Assembly: GCA_002104905.1 (NCBI GenBank)
Contig: MCFE01000130.1
Span: 62,001-126,000, forward strand
DNA length: 64,000 nucleotides
Direction: 5' to 3'
Source of the DNA: Basidiobolus meristosporus CBS 931.73
Taxonomy: Eukaryota > Basidiobolomycota > Basidiobolomycetes > Basidiobolales > Basidiobolaceae
Positions 33,388 through 45,242 of the stretch are shown in pieces (position 1 is the first letter of the stretch; every line of letters starts with the position of its first letter). The notes under the pieces are model-generated. The model made no database searches, had not been told where the DNA came from, and saw only the letters and a list, made by a program, of their open reading frames with translations. The position numbers and the translations under genes were made by a program.

Positions 33388-33733
33388 TTTTGTAAGAGTC
33401 TTGGTGATATTGAAAGTGATTGGGAGAACAAGTAGATTATGTAGTTTTCATATGAAGATTTATTGAATTTAAAAGTAGTATTTATACTTCTACATGGTCT
33501 TGGCATAACAAACATGTAGAATAGGTTTATGAAGGTCCCAAGAACATATGTGCAAAGTTTGGGGCTGTTGGACAACTTTGAGAATTCACATGTTCTGGGT
33601 ACCTGGTATTTTGGTGAAAATATTCCAAGTAATTCCAACAAGGAATTTGGTCAGTATTCTATAAGATTTGTAGGTATTGATCCGAGTGACTAAGTTAGGT
33701 GAATATTTATGTGTAATTGCAAAATTTACAACA
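33388..33733 (-). repeat. family A LTR of the third copy
   Basis: ttttgtaagagtcttgg ... aatttacaaca, following the family A LTR sequence throughout. It ends the repeat block on the right. Confidence 0.75.
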
Positions 33734-34125
33734 GTATTTTAGTGTTTACCTGCTGAAAATCAGATGAATTCAAAGTTTGAGATTTTTCATAGGGATATTT
33801 TGGGGGGGGAATACTGACAGAATTTGTTGAGGAAAAAATAAGGTTCATAGACTAAAATAATGATATTACACAGGTTCAGAAACGAAATTTATAACATTTA
33901 CGACCAAAAATTCTCGGAAAACTCTAGGCTAACCACTTGAAAGGATAGTATTGACGGGTATGAACCAGTTTGGTATTTAGGAGCATATGACGTAATATGG
34001 GCAAGGTATCAGAATTTGATTTTTCAGTCTCACATGATTCGGGATCCTAGAAATTTTTACTTTCAATATGAAAATGCTTTCAGCGCGAAGTTGGTCCAAA
34101 AATTTCATACTAAGAAACCGACATT

Positions 34126-34434
34126 ATGACCTCTGGAACGAAAGTAGCGGATATTATCCATAGAACCGCTGTGCTCTGCTTGGCTGGATTCACTGGTACA
34201 CTTCCCGTCATAGCCTGTTCAGCATTTCAGCTAGCTAATATTTCTTAACCCTTAAGTTTACGGAATTATCGGCAATGGTGTGATGTTGAATAGAAACATT
34301 GAGCGTAAGCGCGAGAGAGCTGCGCAACAAAACGTAAGTTGACCCTTATGGGAATGGCCTTCTTCTCCTACCAAGCTGCCTACTAATGGGCAAATGCTCT
34401 ACCTTAGCAACAGGGCTCCAGCGATTCTAGCTAA
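34126..34434 (+). CDS. COX14: Cox14-like cytochrome c oxidase assembly protein
   Basis: A 57-residue protein in three exons, 34126-34195, 34257-34333 and 34408-34434; lengths sum to 58 codons with stop. The N-terminal VADIIHRTAVLCLAGFT and YGIIGNGVML resemble yeast Cox14, which opens with a short polar part, then D-x-x-H-R-x-x-V-L and one transmembrane segment (here about residues 13-33). A charged tail (RNIERKRERAAQQN) follows. Cox14 is a mitochondrial inner-membrane protein that binds newly made Cox1 and couples its synthesis to complex IV assembly. No long single reading frame exists because the exons are short. Identification rests on size, the HR-hydrophobic pattern and the charged tail. 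Confidence 0.7.
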
Positions 34435-35502
34435 ATCTACTCGGTCGAGACTATCCGCTGGGAAGCGACGGGAGAATATTGACCAACATTAAGCATTCAC
34501 TTACCCATACTCCACACAGTATGGTTTACCAATGTTCGGTCCCATTTCTACACTGCTTTTCCAGGGCTATTACAAAGCCCAAACCATCATTAAAAAAGAT
34601 GTTTTCAATCAATAAGATATATCGGTGCCCAGCAAGCTTGGAACTTGTTTGGCATAAATAGTGGCTATTCATTTAGTGTTCACTACCAAAGCTCGGGCTG
34701 TGAGGTATGGGTGGAGACCAATAGTAACGAAGTAACCTAGTTGAGTTCCTGAACCTTGATTAATATTCCCTGGGAATAATGCTGACTACATCGCACTGTT
34801 GGTGCCGATAAACCAGGCAGGAATACACCTACTCAACCTCCCAAGCCGCTCTACATAGTTTAGACCACACAGCCAGACGCCCGTACCAATACGTAACCTC
34901 TCGGAAACATCTCATGGGGATGTATTTGAAAATCCCCCTGCCATGCAACCACTTTGTCCTATGATATCTAACAGCTACGGGCCAGATTCATGCATCGACG
35001 TGGGACTTTATCGTGTGTCATGTATCGGCACTGTGGGACTTTCTTTTCTTGGATATGCTGGTGATTTACTACTATCTGATGAACAGCCTATTGAGGCTAT
35101 CGACCACTCTAAATGATCAGCAACCTGCCATGAACCCTACGCTTGTGCTAGCGCCATCAAGCGAACATTCCGGTCAGACCAGCAATGCTCTGCTGAGAAT
35201 CAAGTTGTTGCTGAGGCCAGAAATTTGCACCACGCTCACAACGTCACCTCGACTTACAAACATTCTTGCGACTGTGGGTAATATATTGAGTAAGACGTGG
35301 GAATTTTCGGTTCTCCAATACTGGTCAAATGATACATCTGAAATTTTTACTGTAACTTGAATTTGGCAACCAATTGATTATCATGATATCTACATCCCAC
35401 TGCTCAAGCATCCTTTTGAGCCTACTCTTCGAACCGTGTAATCAACCCCTCCTTTGGCTGTCACTATAGCTAACGACCACATCAACCTCTAGTTCTTGAA
35501 AA
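34435..35502. other. intergenic, no gene seen
   Basis: A 115-codon frame at 35013-35360 has a hydrophobic start but no recognisable motif, so it is not called. Otherwise nothing is supported. The stretch separates the COX14-like gene from the dioxygenase gene. Confidence 0.4.
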
Positions 35503-37469
35503 ATGCAAGCAGTTCTGAGAAATACTCGACCAGCTTTTCTCTCCAAGGCCTTCAGAAGGTATTGTTTTATCTCGCTGGTGCCACTGCTTTACCCGCTAAG
35601 TTGGTTCTAGTCTTTCCAAAGGCCCGTTATACACTACACAGAGCCGGTTCTTCGCTGAGGTAAGGAGGTGCCAAGTAAGCCCGCCCCATTCAGTGTCTTT
35701 GCTAAACCATGTTGGCAACCCATTAGCTAGCTAGAGGCTCCCACGCCGTTCAGTCAAACGAGAAGAAACTTCAGGTTGAATGGGCTGATGGCCAAACCAG
35801 CAACTTGTAATTCCCCTTTTGTTCATCTCTTCCCAACTCCTCGCACTAAGCCGAGATATCTTTCCACAAGCCACCTCTTCTGGCTGCGTGACCACTGCCG
35901 TTGTCCTGCTTGCTTCCACGCAGTAACCAAGCAACGTCTCGTGGACACTTACCTGGTAAAAGAAAGAGAGAATCTATTTGCACATGGGGATTATCTAACT
36001 GGGTGACGCTAGATTCCTCAAGAGATCGCTGCCAAAAACATCAATCTGCAAGATAACAAGGTTCAGATTCAATGTACGAATACACCCTGTATATAAACGT
36101 GGGGTGATTGCCAAGTGATCTAACGCACTGCCTATCTCCATTTCCAGGGTCACATCAGGACCATGTGAGTGAATACAGTCTTGAGTGGCTTAGGAATCAT
36201 TCATACGATCCTAAGCTCAACGTCGAGGCCTCCTCTCGCAAGTAGTACACTTTCTTGATATTCACATTGCCACCCCATCGATTAAACAATGCATGTTTAT
36301 CTGTCGCATTAGGAAAGTCGTCTGGGATCGCAGTATTGCCTCGAATCCACCCATCGTCCAGTACAATGAAGTACTCTTCCTTGCTTTAGTTCGTTTTGAT
36401 CCCAAAAGATGACGCCTCCCATTTTCAGGTAATGAGCTCTAAAGAGGGTCTCCGACAATGGCTGAATAATATTGTAAGTCAATCATTACGAATACACATA
36501 GGCACATTGGATTTCATGGCGTGTACAATAACAGCAGCTGAATTAGGATATCTACGGGTTCTCTTTCGTCGACAACGTACCCAAAAGCAAGGAGGTAACA
36601 TGAAGGGAGGGGGCGCGAGTTGCGTGGGCATCGGTTAACTTCATGCATTGACTCTTGACAGCTTACTGAGGAGCTTGCCCGGAAGATTTGTTTCGTTCGT
36701 GAGACCCATTACGGTAAATACACAATTGAGTCCTTTCTGTATCCCAACTGTAGACCATTCGCTAACCCCGGTTGTCGGCAACAGGTGGATTTTGGGACTT
36801 TACTGCCAACCTTGCCCACGGAGATACTGCGTACACCACTTTACCTTTGAATTGCCACACCGATAATACTTACTTTACCGATCCTTCAGGGTGAGTTTCA
36901 ATAGTAATGTTGCTTAGGCTGGTTCCCCGTAGTGTTGGTACTAACTATGAGACAGTCTTCAAATGTTCCACCTCCTTGAATTTGATGGCAAGGGTGGCGA
37001 ATCCATATTTGTGGACGGACTGTCCGTAGCCCAGAAACTTCGTGAGCAGCAACCTGATTCCTACGAGACGCTTTCCAAGATCCGAGTGGTCACGCATAGT
37101 GCTGGGGATGAAGAAGTCTTTATCAACCCTACACCAAGAGGATATCCCATCCTAAACCACGACCCCATGACTGGAGAGCTCTATCAGATCCGCTTCAACA
37201 ACGATGATCGCTCCACACTTGACTACTTGACCACAGAGGAGGTTGAGAAGTTCTACAAGGCTCTGAGAGACTGGAACGACATACTCAGGCAACCTCAGAG
37301 TGAATATCAAATCCAGCTTGAGCCAGGCAGGGTAGTAGTGTTCAACAACTGGCGAGTGTTGCATGGTAGAACCTCATTCGTTGGCCATAGACGGCTGATT
37401 GGGTGCTATCTCAATTGGGATGATTACAATAGCAAATTGAAGGTTTTGAATGACGAAAAGCGAGTCTAA
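35503..37469 (+). CDS. trimethyllysine dioxygenase, mitochondrial, 12 exons
   Basis: A 2-oxoglutarate/Fe(II) dioxygenase that hydroxylates N6-trimethyllysine, the first step of carnitine synthesis. Exons: 35503-35558, 35611-35659, 35727-35806, 35871-35955, 36013-36073, 36148-36241, 36313-36370, 36429-36473, 36547-36594, 36662-36713, 36785-36890, 36956-37469; 415 residues, close to human TMLHE. The N-terminus MQAVLRNTRPAFLSKAFR is basic and amphipathic, a likely mitochondrial import signal. The N-terminal zinc-binding domain shows LRDHCRCPACFH. The catalytic core has NCHTDNTYF (iron-binding His and Asp), HLLEFDGKGGESIFVDG, and NWRVLHGR (third iron ligand His) followed by the Arg for 2-oxoglutarate. 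RTSFVGHRRLIGCYLNWDD at the end favours trimethyllysine dioxygenase over gamma-butyrobetaine dioxygenase, though the latter is a close relative. Confidence 0.88.
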
Positions 37470-38244
37470 ATGTATTCAATGTGACCGAATAGGCTTGCAA
37501 CCCCATCATTAAACAATTCAAAACCGATGCAACCCAGGTCCCCTGCAGAGCTTTGTTTTGAACTTTATGTTTGGTTCTTGTTTCCATCTGATTAGATATG
37601 GTGGTCTTTGGTTGTTGCCAGCACAAGCGACAACGTGGAACAGTCCGCATGGCAGATAACGTGTATGGTGGTGTGAGCCTTGAATTGAATTCAGCGCGGA
37701 TAATTCAAACCAACTGCGACAACTGAGCATTCGCCCAAAACGGATCAGCCAAACACCGGCGTAAATAGCGGTATTTTACGTATTCAGTTGAGCTACCCTT
37801 CATTTGATAAGATCGGTGAAGCAGGAATCTCTTGGGGGATCAAAACACGTGTACGTAAGTTCGCTGACGATGAAGGCTTATTAACCAAATTCACTCAAAC
37901 ATCACTTAATTATACTCCGTTAATAAATAAATCTCCTATATTACCCGGTTCTAGAAAGCCCTACTTAGCTTAGGGCTCAGAGGTGAAAGTATCTCGCATT
38001 TTCTGATTAAATTACTAAGATTCTCTGACCCTCAAAGTCAAAAGAACAGTGCTACCTCTACCGAAGGGTTGGAATTTCAGCCAACTTTACCTTGTCTCTT
38101 CTACTAAACAGTCTTTCACCTGCCACTCCAGTACTTCCTACCTAACCAACCTCAGATCTATTGTAACCATACGAAGTGCGAATACAAGCTTGGGCCGAAA
38201 AGCTTCCACCTTTCTTACCCTCAACATTCAATCTTGCTAAAATA
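37470..38244. other. intergenic, no gene seen
   Basis: Short frames only. The stretch holds the 3' flank of the dioxygenase gene and the leader of the VPS9 gene. A long frame opens at 38176, but the first well-placed methionine of the VPS9 protein is at 38245. Confidence 0.45.
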
Positions 38245-41200
38245 ATGCCCCTAAAGAACTCTGCTACTGTTTCCGTCAGTCATCCCTTGGACTTTGGTGT
38301 CGAGGTAAATCCGGAGAAGCCTACCGAGCCCGAGAAGGATTCCGTAGACAGCACACATTCAACTGATCCACCCTCACCAACTGCCTTAACGAAGCCAGAT
38401 ATTACTATAACAGCTGACAATAAACAGACGGTGCCCGAAAGTACCGCTGAAGCGGAAGCAGAAACGACATCCATCAAAACCACCGACTCTAACCGTAGTT
38501 TGCTAAACCTGGTTGAAAAGGCACAGAATTTTACCATAACCACAAACAGTGTGCCCATTTCGAAGATCTTCCTTGAGACTCCCCTATCTAGCTTATTGAG
38601 CTCTCAATCGGTTGGCCAGGCCATATTAGAAACTCTAACCGACAACCCTTCCGAGTATGAAGACATAATTGAACGCCTCGTTAACAAGAAGGTGAGTTCC
38701 CCGGCATTCTTGCCTATTGGGATTAGGATATCTACCCCGAGGGGAAACCTGGTTACTAACTTCCAACGAATTCTATATTCGATTGTTTTCCAACAGGCTG
38801 TAATATTACTTCCCGAGTTACCTTCAATGAATTGGAGCGGTGCCAGCAATCTAAACCGCAGAATCATCGAGGATCATGTAATCGTGGTGCAAAAATGGCA
38901 ACGCGATAGTCCAATTACCACACTCAGCGGGTTGAAAGGATATGTACAGAAAGAGAAAGGGTTTCTGTTGGACCTGAATCTTCCAGATGTTGAAGAAGAG
39001 TTGTCTTCGGATAGCAGTGATACGCGACGGTAAGCAGCGTCTGTTCACCGCGGATTGGTGCTTGACTTAACCTCTCTGGCAATCAGATCGATCTTTGGGA
39101 TTTTCAGCAAGCCTAAGAGAATGAACAAGTGTATCAATGTCCAAGTGCGTTACGCAAACATGTACGTTCCTTGGAATGACACATTCGTGGTGGTGTCGGT
39201 TATCGAGAATCCGATATCCCCAGAGTTCCAACACATCCTCCCTGACCCCCCAGCGGCTCACCCGGAAGATGAGAAGCCGATGGTATGGGACATTCTCACG
39301 AAAGAAATCAATAGGTAAGGAAGACGCCTCCTGCACGCGAAAGAGCAGTCGGTGATTAACGCGATGTACTGGCAGGTTTATTCAGAAAATGCAGCTGAGA
39401 AGCAACATGTCCGTGCAGGAGTCGGTGGAGTCCTTCAGACGGTTTATCGAACGAACCAGTAATACAATCGAAAATGACAACTTCTCCGAGGAAGATGCCG
39501 ACTTGATGCTGGAGTGGGTTGAGCGTCTGTTGGCGTTGGAGCTATATCATATGTAAGGCCCAGCTTGAATGACCATTTTGAATCTAGATAGCAGCTGACA
39601 TGATAGATGTGATCTAGCCTATTCTCTCCAGTATCGGCTGATGATCAGCTCAAAGATCAAATGCTATCTTCTCGTATCGCTGCCCTCAACATTGCTGATC
39701 TGAAGCTAGATCACCTTGGCGTGTATGCCCAGGGGGAAGAGTATGAGCATCTAATGATGATGGTGGAAGAGACCGGCATCGGTAAACAGAGAATTCCTCC
39801 ACGTCGTGGCGTTCAGCACTAACCGAATGAATTGACTTTGCCGTGGCCAGAACTACAGAAAATCGACAACATCAAGGCGCCAGCCGACAAGATACAGATT
39901 CTGGTGAATTGCCACCGCATCATTGTAAGTCCCAGATCCTCTCATTCTCCTCGCTACGCATCTACTAACCTTATGCGTATATCATTTAGTCGGCCTCGTT
40001 AGATAAATACAATAAAGCTAGAGCATCAGAAGGAGAGAACCCGGTACCCTCCAGTGCAGATACCATCCTTCCATTGCTTATTTATACTGTGGTCAAATCA
40101 AACCCGCCTAATTATGTATCCAACCTCAGGTAACACCCAAACCTTGGAGCTGTCTTTGAACCAGGCTCTAACTCTCTCCCTAGATTCATCCAACGCTACC
40201 GCAACCCACTTAAAGCTACCCAGGAATATTCATACTGTCTGACTAACATGGTTTGTAGCCATTACCTTCTGATGCATCTTTACTAGACATACTCGGACCT
40301 AACTTTCAGGCTGGGACTTATACTAGATGGCAGTGATATCTTTTCTGGAGAACGTGGATATGGTATCCTTGGGGCTAGCATCGGAGGTGGAATCAAGGCA
40401 AGTACTTTGGCATAGCTGAATATGCTGAATGTTGGGGTTTTCATGACCCTTGCTAACTGTGTGATTCCCCTTTTCTAGTGATAACTATCGAGTACTTTCA
40501 TTGCCGCGCAACTTTGGCCCGTTGATGGTGGAGAAATCAGAAGCGGTAAGAGGCTTGGAGGAACGCAGGAACTCCATCACTGGTATCAAAGACGGGGTTG
40601 AACATAGCATGAAGGCGCTTTCGGATGTTGCTTCCAATACCGGGGTGGTGGTCGGTGATGGTGTTCGGGCGATAACTGGGGTAGCTACCAGCGCAGTTAC
40701 CGGGGCGGTGGTGGGCGGCAGCACAAGAGCACTCTCTGGAATGGTGAACCTGTAAACAACTCTGCATGTAGTGATGAACAGCATGAGATGGTGTAGCTGA
40801 TACTCGATTGGCGTTATTACAGGATGGGTAGATTCTTGTACAAGGAGTCGGCCCAGAAGTCCGCGTTCTCCGTTACCTCCAGCCAGCCTCTGGATGAGTC
40901 CATCGCAGCAGAAATGGCGTCAAGGTTCTTTTGTGCTACTCACTCTTGACCCAACCGATTTCCTCAACCTTTCTGATTTTAGATTGGAACCCGTTAATCT
41001 TGAGCGAACAGCCACCGGTACAAACTCGACCAACTCTAAGGTACATTGGCTCAATTTCCACCGGAAAGTCGGGGTTTTCTCAAGTTGGTTTCTTGCAACT
41101 CGTGTAGATTTCCTCGGTGGTAAATGTTGTAGAGCCACCTATCAAGAAGTTTATGGAATGCTCAGCTGACGAGCTACGAATCGGCGAAATCCAAGGTACA

Positions 41201-41339
41201 CGAGAATCCTCCCTATGGAGCCGTTCGCATGTTTCTCTATTAACCACAATTTGCATCCCACTGCCATAATGTAGAGCTACTTGAGGATTACAAGCGAATG
41301 GGTGCGCTGATTAACGAGCTGATCGACCTGCAAAAATAG
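38245..41339 (+). CDS. VPS9-domain Rab5-type guanine nucleotide exchange factor, 14 exons
   Basis: Activates Rab5/Vps21-class GTPases in endosome traffic. Exons: 38245-38691, 38797-39029, 39087-39314, 39376-39552, 39618-39781, 39851-39924, 39990-40129, 40184-40250, 40327-40397, 40479-40751, 40823-40924, 40983-41017, 41133-41195, 41275-41339; 712 residues. The N-terminal 150 residues are acidic, Ser/Thr-rich and low complexity. The helical bundle and VPS9 core occupy about 305-535: LFSPVSADDQLKDQMLSSRI, SADTILPLLIYTVVKSNPP (conserved Asp), YVSNLRFIQRYRNP, then YSYCLTNM (conserved Tyr). Beyond it lies a Gly/Ala/Val-rich segment (about 575-620, VVVGDGVRAITGVAT) resembling a glycine-zipper membrane-binding stretch, and a charged end. 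The intron after 40397 appears to use a GC donor (ag|gcaagt). Which family member (Vps9, Muk1, RIN/Rabex-like) is unclear; no CUE or zinc finger is seen. Confidence 0.87.
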
Positions 41340-42008
41340 AAGAGACACAGACCCCAGCAAATTTCCTAATCCTTGAGCAACATTTTTCCGACGGACCGCG
41401 CAATGGCGAACATGTTCGGGGACTTCATCGCATCTCCCACGTCGAGGAATTCTCTTCATACTTATCCACTCTCACTCACTCGCACTCACACTCACACTCA
41501 CATTCTCACCCTCACCCCCACCCTTCTCGAACAAGTAGGATTTCTTTAGCACCATCTCAACTGACTACGCTGCATCCATTAAAGTAACTGGAAGTAAACC
41601 TTTCCTATTTTTAATGTGGCCACTGCTATGGAATCCCCTACTAGGGAATCGCTGTAACATAGCTTAAACCTATTCGTCCAATAAAGATACGTCTAGGCTT
41701 ATCTACTTCAGTCCACAATGCCCATTATCGCCAAGGACAGCTGTGTTTTGTGTGTGGCCGGAATCAGCTGGCTCGACAGAATAAGGGTAACGAGCGGGGC
41801 TTGAATATGGTTTCAGTGGCTTTATTTGATCTAAGTGATCGTCACATGGGAAGTTGATCATGAATGTAAGACTGTCTACGAATTGCTGGTGAGTCGTGTC
41901 TGGTTCTGATGGAGCCTTGGATGGAATGCTTGGAGCAATGGGGGGGATTCTGAAGGGGTGTACATTATTACAAAAATCACGAAATGGAAACAAGGGGATG
42001 CTGACGGT
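41340..42008. other. intergenic with CT/CA-rich simple repeat
   Basis: 41465-41525 is a run of (cactca)-type units grading into ccctcaccccca, just after the VPS9 gene. No coding region is supported. The two convergent genes (VPS9 + and the SMS-like gene -) share this 3' space. Confidence 0.6.
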
Positions 42009-42848
42009 TCATGGGCAGTTCCAACGAAGGTCCAATCCATCTAGCCACACGATCAGACCCACCAGCCTTCTATTAATACAGTTATCGGTGAGCAGCAAAT
42101 TTTTGTATTCGGAGTCGTCCATGTGTTTCAGTGAGTCCATTCCAGAGAGGGAATGAAGTCTGTTGCGAGTGGCCTCGCTCACAAGGGAGAGGTACATGGA
42201 GTACACGCTGAAGGTCAGCAGAATCGCAATCACGATGTCCACTGTATAGTGCATTCTTGTGGCTACAATGGTGAATATCCCAACGGTGCAATGGAATATG
42301 GAATACAGCTTCACCCAGGCGTTCTTTCCATAAACCTGCCACATCAACATGGAGGAGACCAGAATCATCGTATGTCCAGAGAAGATGTTATCTGAGCAAG
42401 TCTTCTGCACCCCAAACATCAGCAGACAACCATTCCACAGGAACTCCCTGAAGCTCTGGCTGACTATAGGCTCACACCCTCTTGGACAAGGGAGAGTGGT
42501 CACTATGATGGTTATCGAGCGGAGCAGGTACAGCGTGCCTGTCAGCCAGCAAAACCGCCTTAGAATCACAATACCATCCGACCAGGTTTTGGTAGAGAGG
42601 AGAATGGAAAGTAAGGTGAATGTGGCAAGCGATACCACAAATGCATCTGGTATCCATTCGTGACGCAACGACGGCGTCGTAGAGAAACCCAGATCCACCA
42701 GTGGCTCTTTCGTGGTGGACCCTATCCAGCGTTGGTCAGACAATTGTTGTATTAGCAGCATGTGATAAATAACGACCGACATATAAAGAAAGGAATATCC
42801 GAATCGGGTGAACTCTTCACGGTAAGATCGTACTACCTGTACGTTCAT
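42009..42848 (-). CDS. sphingomyelin synthase-like (PAP2_C) membrane enzyme
   Basis: A 279-residue integral membrane protein with about six hydrophobic segments. It has the four motifs of the sphingomyelin synthase / SMSr family: a D1-like PLVDLGF (about 49-55), D2 RSITIIVTTLP (110-120), D3 CSDNIFSGHT (151-160, catalytic His159) and D4 HYTVDIVIA (200-208, His200 and Asp204). Known members transfer a phosphocholine or phosphoethanolamine head group to ceramide at the Golgi, ER or plasma membrane. Yeasts lack such an enzyme and make inositol phosphoceramide instead, so this gene may say something about the host lineage. Which head group is used cannot be read from the motifs. No N-terminal SAM domain is present. 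The last 40 residues after the D4 helix are unusual and may hide a final intron. Confidence 0.85.
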   Translation of the reverse strand: MNVQVVRSYREEFTRFGYSFLYMSVVIYHMLLIQQLSDQRWIGSTTKEPLVDLGFSTTPSLRHEWIPDAFVVSLATFTLLSILLSTKTWSDGIVILRRFCWLTGTLYLLRSITIIVTTLPCPRGCEPIVSQSFREFLWNGCLLMFGVQKTCSDNIFSGHTMILVSSMLMWQVYGKNAWVKLYSIFHCTVGIFTIVATRMHYTVDIVIAILLTFSVYSMYLSLVSEATRNRLHSLSGMDSLKHMDDSEYKNLLLTDNCINRRLVGLIVWLDGLDLRWNCP

Positions 42849-45242
42849 CGCGATATCTATAGAGAGGCTACTGCGCTATGCTACTGGCAAAAGTTTGTAC
42901 GCAAGGAAGTCGACCAGATGACTTTATCACCTTTGTCGATAGTTGCTGTGGTAATTTCTGACCTGTATTATGTACCAATGCCGGCGTGACCGCGGAGAGA
43001 AAAGCTTAGGTTAGAGTCACTGGTGGTGACAAGCAGTAGAGACCAAGGAATAGAGATCAGGGCGAAGGTAAAGGGTAAGCAATGTCTACTGGAAAAGAGA
43101 TGGACGGGACAGTTAAGAAGGGGATGGGTGAGCATGAGGATCCATTTTATTGCTCCAGTAGCGTACATCCGATGAACCGCTGGTCATGCTTTCATGGTGC
43201 TCTAACGGAATGTAGTCCTGCATTTGGATACACGAATTAATGGACCAAGGCACTCAGAGCCTGACTTTTGGCAATTGTGAATTCCGAAACAGCTCAACAA
43301 TGAAATGATCCGGTCTCCACATCTGAGGCAGCCATTCATTGTCTTCGGTTGGGTCTACGGAATAGTGGGCAACATTCTTGGTTTTCCCTTAATTGTGAAT
43401 GTTAGAGGCTCCTAACCTGAAAAGGAACATAGCAAGGGGGCTGTTGAAGCATTGTGGATCATTAGCTCAGAAGAGCGACTCCCTTACTTATTTAAGAAAC
43501 GCCCGGTGTCTTACCACCTATTGATCAACACAATCTGCTGTTGTATGGATCATCGGGTGTAGGGTTGGGCCAAGCACAAGAGCGCCGGTCTCAAGTGTAG
43601 TTTTACTCTGATGAATGCGGCTGCATCGAACCGACCCTGTGGGATACCCTCCGAAAGAAGCCATTAGACTTGTGGCCATGGTAAAACAGCTGTCGATGAG
43701 GGAGTATAACGTAAACCCAAGTACAAAGCTCAACCTCTGGGACCAGCGCGCAAAATCAGCTGGGAGCTTGTACTCTGCATTACAATACACTCAGATGACC
43801 TAATAATTCTATTGTTCCCTGCTGATCGTAAAAAGCATTATGAGCTCAATATCTGTATGGTTGCTGGTTGCATCGGATGTATCCCTCGTCCAAATGCTTA
43901 GGATTGTATGCTATACGAGCGCATCTCGGGCCAATCAGCGCACGCGTTCCGTGATCAGGCTTCCGAAAAACGATAGGGCAGGGTTTATAGTATGTCTCTC
44001 TGTGACTGGCTGGATACATGCAGGAAATTAACACCCGTATCATTGATGCGCAAAGTATCCCAATTGGAATCAGCGATGCATGCCAGTAGTGTGCAAACCT
44101 TTTTTACTCACAGACCTTGGATCTACATAGCATGATACTGATTTCTTCCAAGTTGAAAATGCTATGGATTCACCTGCTAGCCCATCACGGTGAATACAGA
44201 TAGTCTGTAGATACTGTCATCTCAGATCCTATCACAACTTACAGCCTCCAGAAGTATAATTAGGGATGCAAACCACACGAACACCTGTGCTGATCCATTG
44301 TGTACCCTTCGCAAAGCCTATGCCGAACCTCCTGAGAGGCAGCCTACAGATCTGCTTGATATACAAGCTGCTCGGTAGAGGATTTGACGAGCGGAGGCTC
44401 ATGGCATTTCTAGTGACTAGAGTAGTCGTAAACCAAAGAAACCAGGCTACGAACCATGAGAGCGTACGCCAATACTGCATTTCTACAGGTTTCTAGAAGT
44501 CGCCGCGAACCACCAGGCTCTGGCACACTGCCAGGAAATGTTATTGATAGGCCGAGGCTCTATGCAAAATGATCGATTTCCAAGGATCATCGGCTTTGAT
44601 GGGTCTGGGTAGACTCCACGTACAATCTAGGCTTGCCGAGGTTTAGGGTTTTCATCAATGTTTTTCATGTTACAAGCCGGTGTTAATACTACATATCCAA
44701 GCCATTCATGGTGCCCCGTAATCAGTTTGGCGGGATCCATCAAGAGGTGGTGCTGAGATCTCGTAGTATTCAGGGTACGGGTTTGTTTAAGATCAGTGCT
44801 GGATGTACGCGATGCCCGGGAAATGCAGATGAATCAACAAAGGCAAAAAGGAAGATTGGGATAATTCAAGGTCGCGAATTACCAGGATGCCAATGATAAC
44901 CACTTGTCAAGGGTAATGCACGGGAAGGTAACGAATGTCACAGAGTTGAAATGATTTCCCCGATCCTATATGGCGGGGCAGCCTTTCTCCAATTCTCCTC
45001 AGCCTATATAACCAGGTGGCTGATACCTGTCAGATGCAAAATTTCTCAGCTTTCTCGATTCACATCTGGATTCTATAGCAGAAGGGCAAGGCTCTGCAAA
45101 TTAGAGTGACTTTTCCCATAACCCATTGAAGTAAATTGAGTAGAGCGTACTCCTCGTTTCTGCTCAATCAATGTAAGCAGATAATCCTTCCTTCACGGGG
45201 CAATGTGCCATTTGCCTAATACAGCATTCCCAGTTTCTAGAC
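42849..45242. other. intergenic, no gene seen
   Basis: 2.4 kb with only short frames (for example 43518-43790 minus and 43615-43803 plus overlap each other and cannot both be real). No domain, splice-joined gene or repeat was recognised. A TATA-like tatataacc at about 45005 may belong to the next gene. Confidence 0.4.

Noticed and set aside
35013-35360. 115-codon frame upstream of the dioxygenase gene
   Set aside because: No domain, no conserved motif and no supporting signals; kept only as an intergenic note.
43518-43803. Overlapping frames of 90 (minus) and 62 (plus) codons
   Set aside because: They cover the same bases on opposite strands, and neither has a motif, promoter or spliced continuation.
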